42,364 nt of DNA from JBDIBB01 sp039812685 (GTDB taxonomy: Bacteria > Acidobacteriota > Vicinamibacteria > Vicinamibacterales > JAFNAJ01), in contig JBDIBB010000020.1 in the NCBI GenBank assembly GCA_039812685.1, forward strand, positions 1-42,364, written 5' to 3'. This document shows, piece by piece, positions 16,201 to 24,203 of the stretch (position 1 is the stretch's first letter; each line of letters opens with the position of its first letter). The notes under the pieces are model-generated. The model searched no databases, was not told where the DNA came from, and saw only the letters and a list, made by a program, of their open reading frames with translations. Both the position numbers and the translations under genes were made by a program.

Positions 16201-17607
16201 ACGATCATGTCGATCGCGCAGGTGAAGGCGGTCGTGGGCCACCTGGGCCGCCTGCGCGCGGCCGGGCTCTACCGCGATGCGCTGGCCTATCCGGACCTTG
16301 GCGCGATCCGGCTCCTCGTGGGCGTCGAGTTCGACGCCAGGCCCGGCGCCGACACCGTGGTGGCGCTCGAGGCGAACGGCGTGGCCGCGCCGCTGCCAGA
16401 CGTGAGCACGCTGCTGCCCGCCGGCTGGACCCGTGGCGCGGGGCCCCTCGTGCAATGGGACACGCCGATTCCGCCCGGAGAGGCCTACGAACTGCTGGCG
16501 AAGATGTCGACGTTCCCCGAGGCGCGGGCCTACAAGGTGGGCCGCACCTATCTCGGCAAGGACGCCTGGGCCATGGACCTGATGCCGCCGATCGCGGCCT
16601 CGCACTGGTCGCAGATGAAGGCCTCGGTGCACAAGCCGACGGTAATCTACTCGGCGCGCCAGCACGCCAATGAAGTGTCGTCCACGAGCCACGTGCTGAA
16701 GGTGGCCGAGATGCTGCTCACCGACGCGGCCTGGCGCCGGAAGCTCGATCGGGTGAACGTGGTGATCCACCCGATCACCAACCCCGACGGCGCCCAGCTG
16801 GCCTACGACCTCTACAAGATCACGCCCGACCACATGCTGCACGCCGGCTACCTGGGATCGCTCGGCGTGGACGTGGCCAGCGGGATGTGGGACGCCGATC
16901 CGATCTATCCCGAGTCGGGCATCCGTACGAAGCTGTGGCGCACGTGGCTGCCCGATGCGTTCCTCAACCCCCACGGCTACCCGTCGCACGAGTGGGTGCA
17001 GCTCTTCTCCGAGTACGCCGGCTGGGTGCGCAGCCGCGCCACCGAGTCACGCGACTGGTGGGGCATGCGCGGATGGTTCATCCCCGGGTTCGGCTACCTC
17101 GACGATCCGAAGTACCCCAGGCACAAGGCGATGGCCTTCGAGCTGCGCGCGAAGATCGCCAGCTACATCAACGCGGCGCCCGAGGTGCGCGCGCTCAACC
17201 AGCGCGCCTACGCGCGCTACCAGCGATACGGCGTCGACCAGGACGGCGAGAACTTCAAGTTCGATCTGGTGGATGGCGTGCTGATCTACACGCCCGTCAA
17301 GGGCGCACGCGCCAGCGCGTCGAGCCAGGACTTCGCCTCGCGCCATCCGCAGGTGACCGTCTTCAGCGGGGGCACCGAGGCCCCCGACGAGACGGCGTAT
17401 GGTGACTGGATGAAGCTCGTCGCGCGGGCGGGCGTGCAGTTCGACACGGCGGTGCTCGACTTCCTGGCCGGGATGCCGTACGAAGTGGAGCGACGCCGCG
17501 AACCGTTCGGGGGCGGGGTGACGCTCAGCCTCCACCGAGCGCGGCCGCCCGAGCCCAGGGGCGAGTCCCAGGGTGAGACGGCGCCCGTGGCGGGCGCGTC
17601 CCGGTGA
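13300..17607 (+). CDS. Giant secreted M14-family zinc carboxypeptidase B (paralogue of A)
   Basis: About 1435 residues from GTG 13300, which follows GGAGG (13291-13295) by 4 bases. The N-terminus is a signal peptide (RRRAAALFAVCALAAAG). The architecture repeats that of peptidase A: domain copy 1 from about residue 48 with DTNGDGVADRV, copy 2 from about 315 with LYSIDGGLGDSDGNLIPD, a long middle region, then the M14 domain. Zinc ligands are HANE (His1122, Glu1125) and probably His1225, with the same 100-residue Glu-to-His spacing as in A. TEAPDET near the end matches TETPDET in A. The two proteins align along their whole length (for example VTTGW and LSEPDYRLGVD versus MSEPDFRIGVD), so they arose by duplication around the receptor gene. 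Different specificities are likely but unproven. Confidence 0.85.
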   Translation: MQIELTTARRRAAALFAVCALAAAGRPAGQAPAPRAEVATPADLAAVFASNGLVEDTNGDGVADRVRAHLVLPDYPSAAVVAAGADIAARLGFETMAMDLPMTGAPSSPLTVRVHPVDAAWPGIFWMPGPPRAAEGVIAARQLGRQVEVLVGGGDADGTIAAARTFAARLPFLWDPKGADLGTLGKDLSQWLAAQGVEGATVVVEGLSVRAGATALDAVGVGLRVADPAAHRRVVAALRALARSRTAPATRQGAATAAPAPTAPPALSYPGVGRLALRVEAGSLSTVVEIPRAAAPETPADPPARRPGAGAKDQFDLSTLYSIDGGLGDSDGNLIPDRVDVLLSPHGDGTAATIDLAARLGLESTGVSLPLVKPAAEISKPESEPSLILIGASHPLIGKLVDAKKVVLPALAAGEGLLEVVPKAFGGKSALLALGGDAAGLSRALDQAAVRFPHLWQRGKDRPTLDDVEDDVRRFLAIRTPAGQAAAALYKLERIGGELTGRDLASAQVRVSVEAPARGLDQVVREVAARALRTSDLQVSIESRSVLEAAPVIIGGRPVSETIDIPSEVDEFWQLFRTRVLPAVKKGQPVAIEARLSESPEIRRRIEQDAHDALLGAGARAEGTTVLVLSAYKQGLSWLQEVIGPALKGQPVERVTLRYAEVGPPPEWKQQAMYAPTRWLLEAFPFDEVLARDLGLGLDRFAIEKRPIGSPAYEVVATGAGGQELLRRTFEPKFVVRPYFDRFPDYEKVRVTTGWITAEQSGRRLLDQRIVTDMERFWDHFQSRTLPAIYDYVMANGEGKPRASRAPHFGQLEVDLTLSEPDYRLGVDNEHIAPMEAMHEDIYFGVLHFFDVLGRNARGEALNYPGHVVPIMRPKNDGKPGRAVIRFTGFGAGEPSVTVEYRERNGATGRRALPLPPVTVERPSARAALVRQGLDGVARLDLRVKVDTEADERDAFVRRTRAERVDETIMSIAQVKAVVGHLGRLRAAGLYRDALAYPDLGAIRLLVGVEFDARPGADTVVALEANGVAAPLPDVSTLLPAGWTRGAGPLVQWDTPIPPGEAYELLAKMSTFPEARAYKVGRTYLGKDAWAMDLMPPIAASHWSQMKASVHKPTVIYSARQHANEVSSTSHVLKVAEMLLTDAAWRRKLDRVNVVIHPITNPDGAQLAYDLYKITPDHMLHAGYLGSLGVDVASGMWDADPIYPESGIRTKLWRTWLPDAFLNPHGYPSHEWVQLFSEYAGWVRSRATESRDWWGMRGWFIPGFGYLDDPKYPRHKAMAFELRAKIASYINAAPEVRALNQRAYARYQRYGVDQDGENFKFDLVDGVLIYTPVKGARASASSQDFASRHPQVTVFSGGTEAPDETAYGDWMKLVARAGVQFDTAVLDFLAGMPYEVERRREPFGGGVTLSLHRARPPEPRGESQGETAPVAGASR

Positions 17608-17648
17608 CCGTCTCCCACCCGCCCCCGCGGATCGCAGGACGGCAGGTC

Positions 17649-19697
17649 ATGCAACGAATCGGCGTAGATACCGGCGGCACCTTCACCGACCTCGTCCTGC
17701 TGGACGAGGCGGGGCTCCACGTTCACAAGGTCCGATCGACGCCCGACGATCCGTCGCGGGCGATCCTGCAGGGCGTCCGCGAGCTGCTCGAGATGCGGGG
17801 CCTCGCGGCCGGCGCCGCGTGGCCGCCCGGCCTCGACGTGGTGCACGGGTCCACGGTGGCCACCAACGCCGTGCTCGAGCGGCGCGGGGCGCGCGTGGCG
17901 CTGGTCGCCACCGAGGGATTCGGCGACGTGCTGCGCATCGGCCGGCAGACGCGTCGCGAGCTCTACAACTTCTTCGTCGAGGATCGGAGGCCGCTGGTCG
18001 ATCCCGCCTGCACCTTCACGGCGGCCGAGCGCGTTGCGGCCTCCGGCGAGATCCTCGAACCGCTGCGCGAGGACGACCTGCCGGCGCTCGTCGCGCGGCT
18101 GCGCGAGGCGGGCGCCGAATCGGTCGCGGTCTGCTTCCTGCACTCCTACGTGAACGATTCGCACGAGCGGCGCGTCGCGGAGTTCCTCCGCGCCGCCGGC
18201 TTCGCCGTCTCCGCCTCCTCGACGGTGCTGCCCGAATACCGGGAGTTCGAGCGGTGGAGCACCACGGTGGTCAACGCCTACGTGACGCCGATCATGGATC
18301 GCTATCTCGGCCTGCTGGTCCGCAGCCTGAACGGCACCCGGCTGAGCATCATGCAGTCCAACGGCGGATCGATCTCGGCGGCGCGGGCGCGGACGGCGGC
18401 GGTGCAGACGATCCTGTCGGGCCCGGCGGCCGGCGCCGTCGGCGCGCACGCCGTCGCGACGGCCGCGGGGTTTCCGCGCGCCATCGGGTTCGACATGGGC
18501 GGCACGTCCACCGACGTGACGCTCATCGACGGCGCCATCGGCGTCACCACCGAGTCGACGGTGGGCGACTTCCCGGTGCGGCTGCCGATCATCGACATCC
18601 ACACCGTCGGCGCCGGCGGCGGGTCGGTGGCGTGGCTCGACTCGGGCGGGGCGCTGCGCGTGGGGCCGCGGTCGGCCGGCGCCGAGCCGGGGCCGGCCTG
18701 CTACGGCAAGGGCCTCGAGTTGACGGTGACCGACGCGAACCTGCTGCTCGGCCGGCTCGATCCCGACTACTTCCTCGGCGGCCGCATGCGCCTGGACTTC
18801 GATCGCGCGCGGGGGGTGGCAGCCGAACTCGCCGCGCGCCTCGACATGGACCCGATGACGCTCGCCCACGGCGTGGTGCGGGTGGCCAACGCCAACATGG
18901 AGCGCGCGATCCGCGTCGTGTCGGTGCAGCGCGGTTTCGACACGCGCGATTTCGCGCTGGTGGCCTTCGGCGGGGCCGGCGGCATGCACGCCTGCGAAAT
19001 CGCCGACACGCTCGACATCGCCACCGTGATCGTGCCGCGCCACGCCGGCGTGCTCTCGGCGCTCGGCATGCTGCTGACCGACGTCACCAAGGACTACTCG
19101 CAGAGCGTGCTGCGGCCGGCCGCGGAGATCGACGACGCCTGGCTCGAGCAGCGCTTCGCCGCGCTCGAGGCGAAGGCCGCCGGCGACCTGGCCGCCGAGG
19201 GGTTCGAGGGGGAACGTGCCCGCATCGAGCGCGCCCTCGACCTCCGCTACGTCGGGCAGTCCTTCGAGATCACCGTCTCCGGCCGTGAGGGCTTCCGGGG
19301 GGAGTTCGACCGGCGCCACCTGCAGCTCTACGGCTACGCGAATCCGGGGCGCGCCGCCGAGGTCGTCAACCTCCGCGTGAAGGCCGTGGGCCTCACCGCC
19401 AAGCCCGCGCTGCCGAGGGCTCCGCGCCTGGCCGACGGCCTGCCCGCGCCGCTGCGCGTGCGGCACACGTGGTTCGGAGGCCGGCGGCACGACACGCCCG
19501 TGTACCACGTCGAGGACCTCCAGGCCGGCGCCGCGGGCCGGGGTCCGGCCCTGCTCGCCGGAGCGCAGGCCACCGCCGTCGTGCCGCCTCATTACGGGTT
19601 CCACATCGACGCGCTCGGCAACGTCGTGGCGACGCGGGCCGTCTCGCCCCGCGCCAGGCGGGCCCCCAGGCGCGTCGCGGTCGGGGCGGGGGCGTGA
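17649..19697 (+). CDS. hyuA: Hydantoinase/5-oxoprolinase family subunit A
   Basis: A 682-residue HyuA-type protein. The start at ATG 17649 puts the family signature MQRIGVDTGGTFTDLVLLD at the N-terminus; a GTG at 17604 overlapping the previous stop would add 15 unlikely residues. The actin-like ATP-binding fold is shown by DTGGTFTD, GSTVATNAVLERRGA, and later GFDMGGTSTDVTLIDG and VGAGGGSVAWLD. The family couples ATP hydrolysis to opening cyclic amides (N-methylhydantoin, 5-oxoproline) or to carboxylating ketones (acetone/acetophenone carboxylases). It acts in the cytoplasm with subunit B, encoded 5 bases downstream. Behind two peptidases, a role in breaking down cyclised peptide ends such as pyroglutamate is plausible but inferred; the sequence alone does not fix the substrate. 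Confidence 0.9.
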   Translation: MQRIGVDTGGTFTDLVLLDEAGLHVHKVRSTPDDPSRAILQGVRELLEMRGLAAGAAWPPGLDVVHGSTVATNAVLERRGARVALVATEGFGDVLRIGRQTRRELYNFFVEDRRPLVDPACTFTAAERVAASGEILEPLREDDLPALVARLREAGAESVAVCFLHSYVNDSHERRVAEFLRAAGFAVSASSTVLPEYREFERWSTTVVNAYVTPIMDRYLGLLVRSLNGTRLSIMQSNGGSISAARARTAAVQTILSGPAAGAVGAHAVATAAGFPRAIGFDMGGTSTDVTLIDGAIGVTTESTVGDFPVRLPIIDIHTVGAGGGSVAWLDSGGALRVGPRSAGAEPGPACYGKGLELTVTDANLLLGRLDPDYFLGGRMRLDFDRARGVAAELAARLDMDPMTLAHGVVRVANANMERAIRVVSVQRGFDTRDFALVAFGGAGGMHACEIADTLDIATVIVPRHAGVLSALGMLLTDVTKDYSQSVLRPAAEIDDAWLEQRFAALEAKAAGDLAAEGFEGERARIERALDLRYVGQSFEITVSGREGFRGEFDRRHLQLYGYANPGRAAEVVNLRVKAVGLTAKPALPRAPRLADGLPAPLRVRHTWFGGRRHDTPVYHVEDLQAGAAGRGPALLAGAQATAVVPPHYGFHIDALGNVVATRAVSPRARRAPRRVAVGAGA

Positions 19698-19702
19698 CCG
19701 TC

Positions 19703-21271
19703 ATGCGAATCGATCCCATCGAGTTCGAGATCTTCAAGAACCTGTTCGTCTCCATCGCCGAGGAGATGGGCGTGACGCTCTGCCGCACCGGCTTCTCGCC
19801 CAACATCAAGGAGCGGCTCGACTACTCCTGCGGGATCTACGACGCGCGCGGCGAGACCATCGCGCAGGGCGACCACATGCCGGTGCACCTGGGCGCCATG
19901 CCGCTCTCGGTGCGCGCCGCCATCGACCACGCGGCCATGCGCCCCGGCGACATGATCGTGCTCAACGACCCGTTCCGCGGCGGCACGCACCTGCCCGACA
20001 TCACGCTGGTGGCGCCGGTGTTCCTCTCGAAGAACGGGGCGCCGGCCTTCTACGTGGCCAACCGCGCCCACCACTCCGACGTGGGCGGCATGAGCCCCGG
20101 CTCGATGCCGCTGGCACGGGAGGTCTATCAGGAGGGCCTCATCATCCCGCCGGTGACGCTGGTCCGCCGCGGCGAGGTGGTGCCCGACGTGCTGGCGATG
20201 ATCCTCGCCAACGTGCGCACGCCCGACGAGCGAGAGGGCGACATCACGGCCCAGATCGCGAGCAACCGGGTCGCCGAGCGCCGCCTCGTCCAGGCCGTCG
20301 CCAAGTACGGCCGCCACAAGGTGGAAGGCTATGCCGCCGCCGCGCAGGACTACACCGAGCGCGTCCTGCGCACGACGATCGCCGGCGTGCCCAACGGCGA
20401 GTACCGCTTCGAGGACGTGCTCGACGGCGACGGCTTCTCCGATCGCCGCATCACCATCCGCGCCTGCGTCCGCATCGCGGGCGACGCGGCCACGATCGAT
20501 TTCGCCGGCAGCGATCCCCAGACCGACGGCGGCGTGAACGCCAACTTCGCGATCACGTTCTCGGCCAGCCTCTACGCCTTCCGCTGCCTCGTGCGCGACG
20601 ACGTGCTCTACAACTCGGGCATCTCGCGCCCCTTGCGCGTGCTGGCGCCCGAGGGCTCCATCGTCAACGCGTCGCGTCCGGCGGCGGTTGCCGGCGGCAA
20701 CGTCGAAACCTCCCAGCGCATCACCGACGTGGTGCTCGGCGCGCTCGCGCAGGCGCTGCCCGCGGTGATTCCGGCCGCCAGCCAGGGGACGATGAACAAC
20801 GTGACGCTGGGCGGCATCGACACCCGCAGCGGCCGGCGCTTCGCCTACTACGAGACGCTGGGCGGCGGCATGGGCGGGCGCAACGGCCTGGCCGGCATCA
20901 GCGGTGTGCACTGCCACATGAGCAACACGCGCAACACGCCGGTGGAGGCCATCGAGCACTACCTGCCGGTGCGCATCCGCGAGTACGGCCTGCGGCGCGA
21001 CAGCGCCGGCGCCGGCCGCTTCCCGGGCGGCGAGGGCCTGGTGCGCGAATACGAGGCGCTGTGCGACACCGACGTGACGGTGCTCTCCGAACGCCGGCGC
21101 GAACGCCCGTGGGGCGCGCAGGGCGGCGGTCCCGGAGGGGCCGGGCGCAACCTCCTCGTGCGACGCGATGGATCGGAAGAGGCGCTCGGGGCGAAGGTCT
21201 GGTTGCGGCTCGCCCCCGGCGATCGCCTGCGCATCGAGACGCCGGGCGGCGGCGGCTACGGCGCCGCCTAG
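19703..21271 (+). CDS. hyuB: Hydantoinase/5-oxoprolinase family subunit B
   Basis: A 522-residue HyuB-type subunit. ATG 19703 gives MRIDPIEFEIFKNLFVSIAEEMG, the usual start of the family; a GTG at 19694 overlaps the hyuA stop (GTGA). Typical blocks are NIKERLDYSCGIYDARGETIAQGDHMPVH (within about residues 34-63), NDPFRGGTHLPDITLVAP, ANRAHHSDVGG, and the C-terminal GGXGGYG-like tail (TPGGGGYGAA). The histidine-rich HHSDVGG region is a likely metal site in the family. It works with HyuA as a heteromeric ATP-dependent amidohydrolase, or as a carboxylase in some members. Tight spacing shows co-translation with hyuA. Confidence 0.9.
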   Translation: MRIDPIEFEIFKNLFVSIAEEMGVTLCRTGFSPNIKERLDYSCGIYDARGETIAQGDHMPVHLGAMPLSVRAAIDHAAMRPGDMIVLNDPFRGGTHLPDITLVAPVFLSKNGAPAFYVANRAHHSDVGGMSPGSMPLAREVYQEGLIIPPVTLVRRGEVVPDVLAMILANVRTPDEREGDITAQIASNRVAERRLVQAVAKYGRHKVEGYAAAAQDYTERVLRTTIAGVPNGEYRFEDVLDGDGFSDRRITIRACVRIAGDAATIDFAGSDPQTDGGVNANFAITFSASLYAFRCLVRDDVLYNSGISRPLRVLAPEGSIVNASRPAAVAGGNVETSQRITDVVLGALAQALPAVIPAASQGTMNNVTLGGIDTRSGRRFAYYETLGGGMGGRNGLAGISGVHCHMSNTRNTPVEAIEHYLPVRIREYGLRRDSAGAGRFPGGEGLVREYEALCDTDVTVLSERRRERPWGAQGGGPGGAGRNLLVRRDGSEEALGAKVWLRLAPGDRLRIETPGGGGYGAA

Positions 21272-21287
21272 CGCCGCCCGGGATCCC

Positions 21288-22571
21288 ATGAGCCACGAGC
21301 GCCCGTCCCCCATGCCGCCCGACACCGGCCGAACGGCCACCGGCTTCCTCGCGTTCTGGCATGAAGCCACGCCCGAGGCCCGCCGCGCGCTCATCGCGGC
21401 CTCGCTCGGCTGGATGCTCGACGCCTTCGACGTGATGATCTACGCCCTGGTGCTCGCCTCGCTGATGGGCGACCTCGGCATGGACAAGGCGACCGCCGGC
21501 CAGCTCGGCTCGCTCACGCTGGTCGCCTCGGCCGTGGGCGGCATCGTCTTCGGCGTGGTGGCCGATCGCCTGGGCCGGACCCGCGCCCTGATCGCGAGCG
21601 TGCTGATCTACTCGGTGTTCACCTTCGCCTGCGGCCTCGCCCAGAACGTGACGCAACTCGCGATCTTCCGCGTGCTGCTCGGGCTCGGCATGGGCGGTGA
21701 GTGGGCCAGCGGCGCGGCGCTGGTCTCCGAGACCTGGCCGGACCGGCACCGCGGCAAGGCGCTGGGCTTCATGCAGAGCTCGTGGGCCGTGGGCTACGGC
21801 GCCGCGGCCGTGACCAATGCGCTCGTGCTGCCGGCCTTCGGCTGGCGCGCGGTGTTCTTCGTCGGCGTCCTGCCCGCGCTCTTCACGCTGTGGGTGCGGC
21901 GGCACGTGAAGGAGCCGGAGATCTGGCGGCACCACCGGGCCGAGGAGGGCACGCCGCTGCTGGCGGGGCTGGCCGCGGTCTTCAGCCGCGGGCTCTGGAG
22001 GCTGACGCTCGCCGTCACCCTGATGAACGCCTGCACCATGTTCGCGTGGTGGGGCTTCAACCTGTGGATTCCGGCCTTCCTCTCGCTCCCGGCAGGGAAG
22101 GGCGGGGTCGGTCTCGCCACGGTCGTCATGTCGACGCTGGTGGTGGTGATGCAGGTGGGGATGTGGTTCGGCTACGTCACCTTCGGCTTCGTGAGCGACG
22201 CCGTCGGCCGCAGGCGCGCCTACGTCGGCTACCTGATCGCCGCCGCCGTGCTGATGTTCGCCTACGCGTCGACGCGCCAGCCGGTGGTGCTGCTGGTGCT
22301 GGGCCCCTTCGTCGCGTTCTTCGGCACCGGCTACTTCACGGGCTTCGGCGCCGTCACCGCCGAGATCTACGACACGCGCATCCGCGCCACGGCCCAGGGC
22401 CTCACCTACAACGTCGGCCGGATCGCCAGCGCGGCGGCGCCGTTCGTGGTCGGCTCGCTCGCCGACACGCACGGCTTCGGCGCCGCGTTTGCCGTGACCG
22501 CCAGCGCCTTCCTGTTCGCCGCCGCCTTCTGGGTGTTCATCCCTGAAACCAGGGGCCGGGCACTGAGCTGA
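21288..22571 (+). CDS. MFS transporter, organic-acid/aromatic-acid symporter-like
   Basis: A 427-residue permease with about twelve transmembrane helices. Family marks are DAFDVMIYALVLASLMGDLG in helix 1, the loop motif GVVADRLGRTRAL between helices 2 and 3, GLGMGGEWASGAALVSETW in helix 4-5 and FGFVSDAVGRRRAY in the second half. The GGEWASG block is seen in metabolite:H+ symporters and AAHS-type transporters. It starts 16 bases after hyuB and belongs to the same transcription unit, so it may import the substrate of HyuAB (for example 5-oxoproline or a hydantoin) across the inner membrane. No specific binding residues can be assigned. The start ATG 21288 is the first after the hyuB stop. Confidence 0.85.
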   Translation: MSHERPSPMPPDTGRTATGFLAFWHEATPEARRALIAASLGWMLDAFDVMIYALVLASLMGDLGMDKATAGQLGSLTLVASAVGGIVFGVVADRLGRTRALIASVLIYSVFTFACGLAQNVTQLAIFRVLLGLGMGGEWASGAALVSETWPDRHRGKALGFMQSSWAVGYGAAAVTNALVLPAFGWRAVFFVGVLPALFTLWVRRHVKEPEIWRHHRAEEGTPLLAGLAAVFSRGLWRLTLAVTLMNACTMFAWWGFNLWIPAFLSLPAGKGGVGLATVVMSTLVVVMQVGMWFGYVTFGFVSDAVGRRRAYVGYLIAAAVLMFAYASTRQPVVLLVLGPFVAFFGTGYFTGFGAVTAEIYDTRIRATAQGLTYNVGRIASAAAPFVVGSLADTHGFGAAFAVTASAFLFAAAFWVFIPETRGRALS

Positions 22572-22684
22572 CCGGCGCCGGGGCCCTCGATCGCGGCCGC
22601 CACGGGCTGCTAGAGTGGTCGCTCATGTGCCACGCCGATGCCGACCGGGGCTCGCGCCGGCGAGGACCACGCCACGGGGCTCCC
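22572..22684 (+). promoter_or_regulatory. Intergenic region with possible -10 (TAGAGT) before acvB
   Basis: TAGAGT at 22611-22616 is a TAnnnT -10 like those of other genes here, with only a poor -35 (TCGATC, 18-base spacing). Start would be near 22623. An ATG at 22625 is in frame with acvB, but ATG 22685 gives the signal peptide. CCGGCGCCGG right after the MFS stop is a perfect palindrome and could terminate the upstream unit weakly. Confidence 0.3.
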
Positions 22685-24085
22685 ATGGGCAGAATCCGCG
22701 TGCTGATTGCCGCCACCGTCCTGGTCGCGGGCTCGATCCCTGCAACGGGTGCCGTCGCGCAGCCCTCGACCGAGACGTTGCGGGTGCCCGTCTTCGGCAG
22801 CGTGACCGTCTACCGGCCAGCGGCGTCGCCGCGGCAGGTCGTGCTGTTCGTCTCGGGCGACGGCGGCTGGAACCTCGGCGTGATCGACATGGCGCAGCGC
22901 CTGCGTGATGCCGGCGCCGTCGTGATCGGCATCGACATCCGCGCCTTCATGAAGAGCCTGAACGCCTCCGATGGCTGCGCCTATCCCGCCGGGACACTCG
23001 AGGATCTCTCGCGCGCGATCCAGGGGCGCCTCGGCCTGCCGGCCTACATCCCGCCGATCCTGGTCGGCTACTCGTCTGGCGCGACGCTGGTCTACGCCGC
23101 GCTCGCCGCCGCGCCGCCCGAGACCTTCGCCGGCGCCGTCAGCCTGGGATTCTGTCCCGACCTCGAGATCCAGCGACCGCTCTGCCACATGCGCGGCCTC
23201 ACCGCGACGAAGCGGGCGAAGGCCGTGGGCTACGACCTGTCGCCGTACGCGGCCTCGACGGTGCCCTGGATGGTCCTGCAGGGCGAGATCGATCAGGTCT
23301 GCGACGCCGGGGCCACACGACGGTTCGTCGCGCAGACGGGGGCGACGCGGATCTTCCCGCTCCCGAAGGTCGGTCACGGCTTCGGAGTGCCGTCGCGATG
23401 GGCGCCGCAGTTTCTCGAGGCGTATCACGCGATTGTCGACGCCCGCCCGGCGGCCGCGCCCCGCGCCGCCGCGCCGGAGGTCGCGGACCTGTCGCTGGTG
23501 GAGATTCAGCCGCGCGAGCACCCGGGCGCCAGGACGATGGCGATCGTGCTGTCGGGCGACGGCGGCTGGGCCGACATCGACAAGAGCCTCGCGGCGGGGT
23601 TCGCGGCGGCCGGGCTGCCCGTGGTGGGGTGGAGCAGCCTCGGGTACTACTGGAAGGCGAGGACGCCGGGCGAGGCCGCCGCCGATCTCGGACGCATCAT
23701 CGAGCACTACACGCGTGCCTGGCAGATCGACCAGGTGCTGGTCGTCGGCTACTCGTTCGGCGCCGACGTCGCGCCGTTCCTCGTGAACCGGCTGTCGCCG
23801 GCGCAGCGGGCGAAGGTGCGGCAGGTGGCGCTGCTCGGTCCGTCGGAGAACGCCGCCTTCGAGTTCCACTTCGCCAACTGGTTCGGCGGGCAGCCTGCCG
23901 CGCCGAATCCGACGGCGCCCGAGATTGCCCGGCTCGACGTGCCCGTCACCTGCATCGATGCCGAGGACGAGCCCGCGTCGGTGTGCCATCACGCGACGGC
24001 CGCCCGCCTGCGCACGGCGTTCGTGGGCCGCGGGCATCACTTCAGCGGCGAATACGCCCGCATCGTCGACGCCATCCTTCGCTGA
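22685..24085 (+). CDS. acvB: AcvB/VirJ-family lysyl-phosphatidylglycerol hydrolase (two VirJ-like domains)
   Basis: A 466-residue periplasmic protein with signal peptide (MGRIRVLIAATVLVAG, then GAVAQ). It contains two alpha/beta-hydrolase copies, as in Agrobacterium AcvB. Domain 1 (about 30-250) has FVSGDGGWNLGVIDMA and nucleophile-elbow GYSSG (Ser130). Domain 2 (about 285-466) has VLSGDGGWADIDKSLA, SLGYYWKARTPGEAAADL, GYSFGADVAPF (Ser357) and late GRGHHFSGEY as the catalytic His region. Known family members remove the lysine head group from lysyl-phosphatidylglycerol, opposing MprF/LpiA. No mprF/lpiA partner is visible in the window. The GTG/ATG choice is uncertain by 20 residues (ATG 22625 is in frame upstream). 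It appears to be a stand-alone gene with its own promoter. Confidence 0.85.
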   Translation: MGRIRVLIAATVLVAGSIPATGAVAQPSTETLRVPVFGSVTVYRPAASPRQVVLFVSGDGGWNLGVIDMAQRLRDAGAVVIGIDIRAFMKSLNASDGCAYPAGTLEDLSRAIQGRLGLPAYIPPILVGYSSGATLVYAALAAAPPETFAGAVSLGFCPDLEIQRPLCHMRGLTATKRAKAVGYDLSPYAASTVPWMVLQGEIDQVCDAGATRRFVAQTGATRIFPLPKVGHGFGVPSRWAPQFLEAYHAIVDARPAAAPRAAAPEVADLSLVEIQPREHPGARTMAIVLSGDGGWADIDKSLAAGFAAAGLPVVGWSSLGYYWKARTPGEAAADLGRIIEHYTRAWQIDQVLVVGYSFGADVAPFLVNRLSPAQRAKVRQVALLGPSENAAFEFHFANWFGGQPAAPNPTAPEIARLDVPVTCIDAEDEPASVCHHATAARLRTAFVGRGHHFSGEYARIVDAILR

Positions 24086-24130
24086 CGCGCGCCGCGCCCG
24101 CGCCGGGAATCCGGTTGCAGGTCCATCCGG

Positions 24131-24177
24131 TATGAGCGTCGTCATATGAGGCGCGCTCCCGGTCCGATACCGTATCG
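24131..24177 (+). promoter_or_regulatory. Predicted class-II CRP/FNR-type promoter of the RIC gene
   Basis: TATGA-N6-TCATA (24131-24146) is a perfect dyad with the TGA-N6-TCA core of CRP/FNR/DNR sites. Its centre (24138.5) is 41.5 bases before the start predicted from a TACCGT -10 (24168-24173), the exact class-II activation geometry. A second perfect palindrome, CGATAC-C-GTATCG (24165-24177), overlaps the -10 and could bind a repressor. Confidence 0.5.
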
Positions 24178-24203
24178 CGCATCGTCGGTTCAAGGAGGTT
24201 TTC

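Noticed and set aside
24111..24120. Third copy of the island palindrome (GGTTGCAGG) before the RIC gene
   Set aside because: Only the GTTGCAGG part matches the 10133-10142 region; the TGTTRCAACA half is absent.
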